Shown one piece after another: positions 62,294 to 64,000 of a stretch of DNA of 64,000 bases; the stretch's first letter is position 1; the number at the start of each line of letters is the position of its first letter. The notes under the pieces are model-generated. The model made no database searches and was not told the origin of the DNA. It saw only the letters and a list, made by a program, of their open reading frames with translations. The translations under genes were made by a program, and so were the position numbers. Source of the stretch: CAXBBB01 sp963793245 (lineage in GTDB: Bacteria; Bacteroidota; Rhodothermia; Rhodothermales; BA12). Where the stretch lies: NCBI GenBank assembly GCA_963793245.1, contig CAWBZG010000002.1:1302001-1366000 (forward strand), given 5' to 3'.

Positions 62294-63853
62294 ATGTCTG
62301 ACCTCCCTGCCCTCCACGTCGTCTGGTTCAAGCGCGACCTGCGCGTCCGCGACCACGCTCCGCTGACCGACGCCATCGCCCAAGCCCGGGCGAGCGGTGG
62401 CGCCGTCGTGCCGCTATACGTCGCCGAACCGAGCGTGACCGGCGCCGACGACTTCTCGGCCCGGCACTGGACGTTCATTCGCGAGAGCCTGGTCCACTTG
62501 CGCGCCTCGCTCGCCCTGCGTGGCCAGCCGCTGATCGTGCGGCACGGCGAGGTCGTCGACGTACTGAGCCACCTCCGCGAGCAGATTGGCCCGTTCGTGC
62601 TCCACGCGCACGAGGAGACCGGCGCCGAGGTTACTTATGCCCGCGACCGCGCCGTCCACGCGTGGTGCGCGTCGACCGGCACGCCGTTTCACGAGACGTG
62701 GCAGACGGGTGTCGTCCGTCGGCTAGACACGCGCGACCGCTGGGCCAAGACGTGGGAAGCGCGCATGAGCACCAATCCGCTGGCGGCTCCCGACGCACTG
62801 CCTCCGCTGGCTGAAGCAGACATCGACCTTGTCCCCGGTGACATCCCGACGCATGCCGATCTGGGCCTGACTCGAGAGTCGTCAGCGCTCTTTCTGCGTG
62901 CCGGAGAACGCGAAGCGTGGCACGTACTGCATTCGTTTTTATATGAGCGGGGTGAGCAGTATTTCAGCGGCCTGAGCACGCCCGTCCGCGCCTTTCACGA
63001 GTGTTCGCGCATCAGCGTCCACCTGACGTGGGGCACTATCTCGATGCGCAGCGTCGTCCACGCCACGCGTGCGCGGAAGGACGATCTCGATCACTTCGCA
63101 CCCGACGACCGCAAGGCCTGGAGCAAGAGTCTGCGCGCGTTCGAGAGCCGGTTGCACTGGCACTGCCACTTCATGCAGAAGCTCGAAGACGAACCGCAAA
63201 TCGAGTTTCGCAGCTACATTCCCGCTTTTGATGACCTGCGCGCCAGCGAGTGGGATCAAGACCGATTCGAAGCGTGGCGCGATGGGCGGACCGGCTTTCC
63301 GTTCGTCGACGCGTGCATGCGGGCGCTGGCGGCGACGGGCTACCTCAACTTCCGAATGCGCGCCATGATCACCTCGTTCGCCGCCTATGACCTGTGGCTC
63401 GACTGGCGCGGGTTGCACGGCTACCTCGCGCGGGCGTGGCTGGACTACGAACCCGGCATCCACCTGGCGCAGCTCCAGATGCAGTCCGGCACGACGGGCA
63501 TCAACAGCGTCCGCATCTACAACCCGACCAAGCAAGGCTACGACCACGACCCCGACGGCGAGTTCATCCGCCGCTGGGTGCCCGAACTGTCCCATTTGCC
63601 CGGCGCCCTCGTCCACGAGCCGCACAAGATCACGCCCATCGAAGCCGCATCGTTCGACTTCCGACCGGGCGTCGACTACCCGCTGCCGATCGTGGACCAC
63701 CTCGGCGCCTCGCGGGCGGCTAAGGAACGCATCTACGCACTCAAAAAGCAGCCTGCCATCCGCGAGCAGGCCGATGGAGTCATGGAGAAGCACGGCAGCC
63801 GCAAGAAGCCGTCTTCGCGCAGGCGTCCTCCTGCCAACGATCCTTCTGCGTGA
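62294..63853 (+). CDS. DNA photolyase/cryptochrome family protein
   Basis: 519 residues from the ATG at 62294. The N-terminal antenna domain (VVWFKRDLRVRDHAPLTDA) and FAD-binding C-terminal half (LTWGTISMRSVV, FRMRAMITSFAAYDLWLDWRGLHGYLARAWLDYEPGIHLAQ) are intact. The segment FESRLHWHCHFMQKLEDEP replaces the usual LIWREF-type block of class I photolyases. A basic tail (RKKPSSRRRPP) follows. It is either a CPD/6-4 photolyase or a photoreceptor; the subfamily cannot be settled by eye. Confidence 0.9.
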   Translation: MSDLPALHVVWFKRDLRVRDHAPLTDAIAQARASGGAVVPLYVAEPSVTGADDFSARHWTFIRESLVHLRASLALRGQPLIVRHGEVVDVLSHLREQIGPFVLHAHEETGAEVTYARDRAVHAWCASTGTPFHETWQTGVVRRLDTRDRWAKTWEARMSTNPLAAPDALPPLAEADIDLVPGDIPTHADLGLTRESSALFLRAGEREAWHVLHSFLYERGEQYFSGLSTPVRAFHECSRISVHLTWGTISMRSVVHATRARKDDLDHFAPDDRKAWSKSLRAFESRLHWHCHFMQKLEDEPQIEFRSYIPAFDDLRASEWDQDRFEAWRDGRTGFPFVDACMRALAATGYLNFRMRAMITSFAAYDLWLDWRGLHGYLARAWLDYEPGIHLAQLQMQSGTTGINSVRIYNPTKQGYDHDPDGEFIRRWVPELSHLPGALVHEPHKITPIEAASFDFRPGVDYPLPIVDHLGASRAAKERIYALKKQPAIREQADGVMEKHGSRKKPSSRRRPPANDPSA

Positions 63854-63965
63854 CCGATCACTCGACCGCATCCCAGCTCTGACACTGTCGCCGGTTCGTT
63901 GCGAGGCGAGTTAGCCGCTTTGACCGAGCGGGCGTTGGCGGTCGCCTCCTTTCTCTCCTCCACCG

Positions 63966-64000
63966 ATGGAATTCCTTCAAGCCGACTGGGTCGCTCACAT
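63966..64000 (+). CDS. Start of an unidentified gene cut by the right edge
   Basis: ATG at 63966 opens MEFLQADWVAH and runs to the edge. The gap from 63854 to 63965 has no other gene. Too short to identify. Confidence 0.3.
   Translation, partial: MEFLQADWVAH

Overview
The window looks like a chromosomal segment of a high-GC, marine-type Bacteroidota relative, most likely order Rhodothermales (Salinibacter/Rubricoccus-like); this is inference. The pointers are a C-terminal T9SS-type sorting domain on a giant secreted protein, a hybrid two-component system with an N-terminal propeller, several TAnnTTTG-type -7 promoter motifs, start codons generally without a Shine-Dalgarno, frequent ATGA/GTGA gene overlaps, and GlgE-pathway, photolyase and Uma2 genes.

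Left part (1-15257, all minus strand): a possible operon of a small atypical receiver-domain protein, a giant FG-GAP/Ig-like/T9SS protein (about 2,560 residues), and a second giant protein made of choice-of-anchor-D modules followed by about 15 Calx-beta repeats that runs off the left edge. Both giant genes are broken in this sequence by single-base indels (three and four). Then come a lipoprotein di-haem cytochrome c peroxidase, a 1,392-residue hybrid two-component sensor/regulator, L-aspartate oxidase (nadB), a dispersed palindromic repeat, release factor 2 (prfB) with a small membrane protein, and a class I aminotransferase divergent from an aldehyde dehydrogenase.

Middle (27596-43600): a small accessory patch holds an orphan HsdR-N-like nuclease and a RelE/ParE-type toxin-antitoxin pair. 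It is followed by a three-gene RND efflux operon (adaptor, pump, TolC), ricT-holB, a CAU-anticodon tRNA, a Uma2 nuclease, a DUF445 membrane protein, a PAP2 phosphatase, an HD hydrolase, and an mlaE-mlaF-mlaD lipid transport operon. radA follows on the plus strand.

Right part (45173-64000): a trehalose/alpha-glucan cluster of glgX (translationally coupled to an OB-fold sensor histidine kinase), glgE, a treS-maltokinase fusion and a phosphohexomutase, with a cre-like operator upstream of glgE and a Uma2 gene and a DUF3072 gene inserted. Next is the haem A operon ctaA-ctaB, chained by 4-nt overlaps to a two-gene ABC exporter, then rlmN, a photolyase/cryptochrome and the first codons of another gene.

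Genes that plausibly work together: TreS makes maltose, maltokinase makes maltose-1-phosphate, GlgE extends alpha-glucan, GlgX debranches it and the mutase supplies hexose phosphates. MlaEFD moves phospholipids across the envelope. CtaB then CtaA convert haem B to haem O to haem A for the terminal oxidase. No phage, IS element, rRNA or CRISPR array was seen. No intergenic stretch exceeds 300 bases; the longest, 15258-15528 and 49295-49542, hold nothing clear and a divergent control region respectively.
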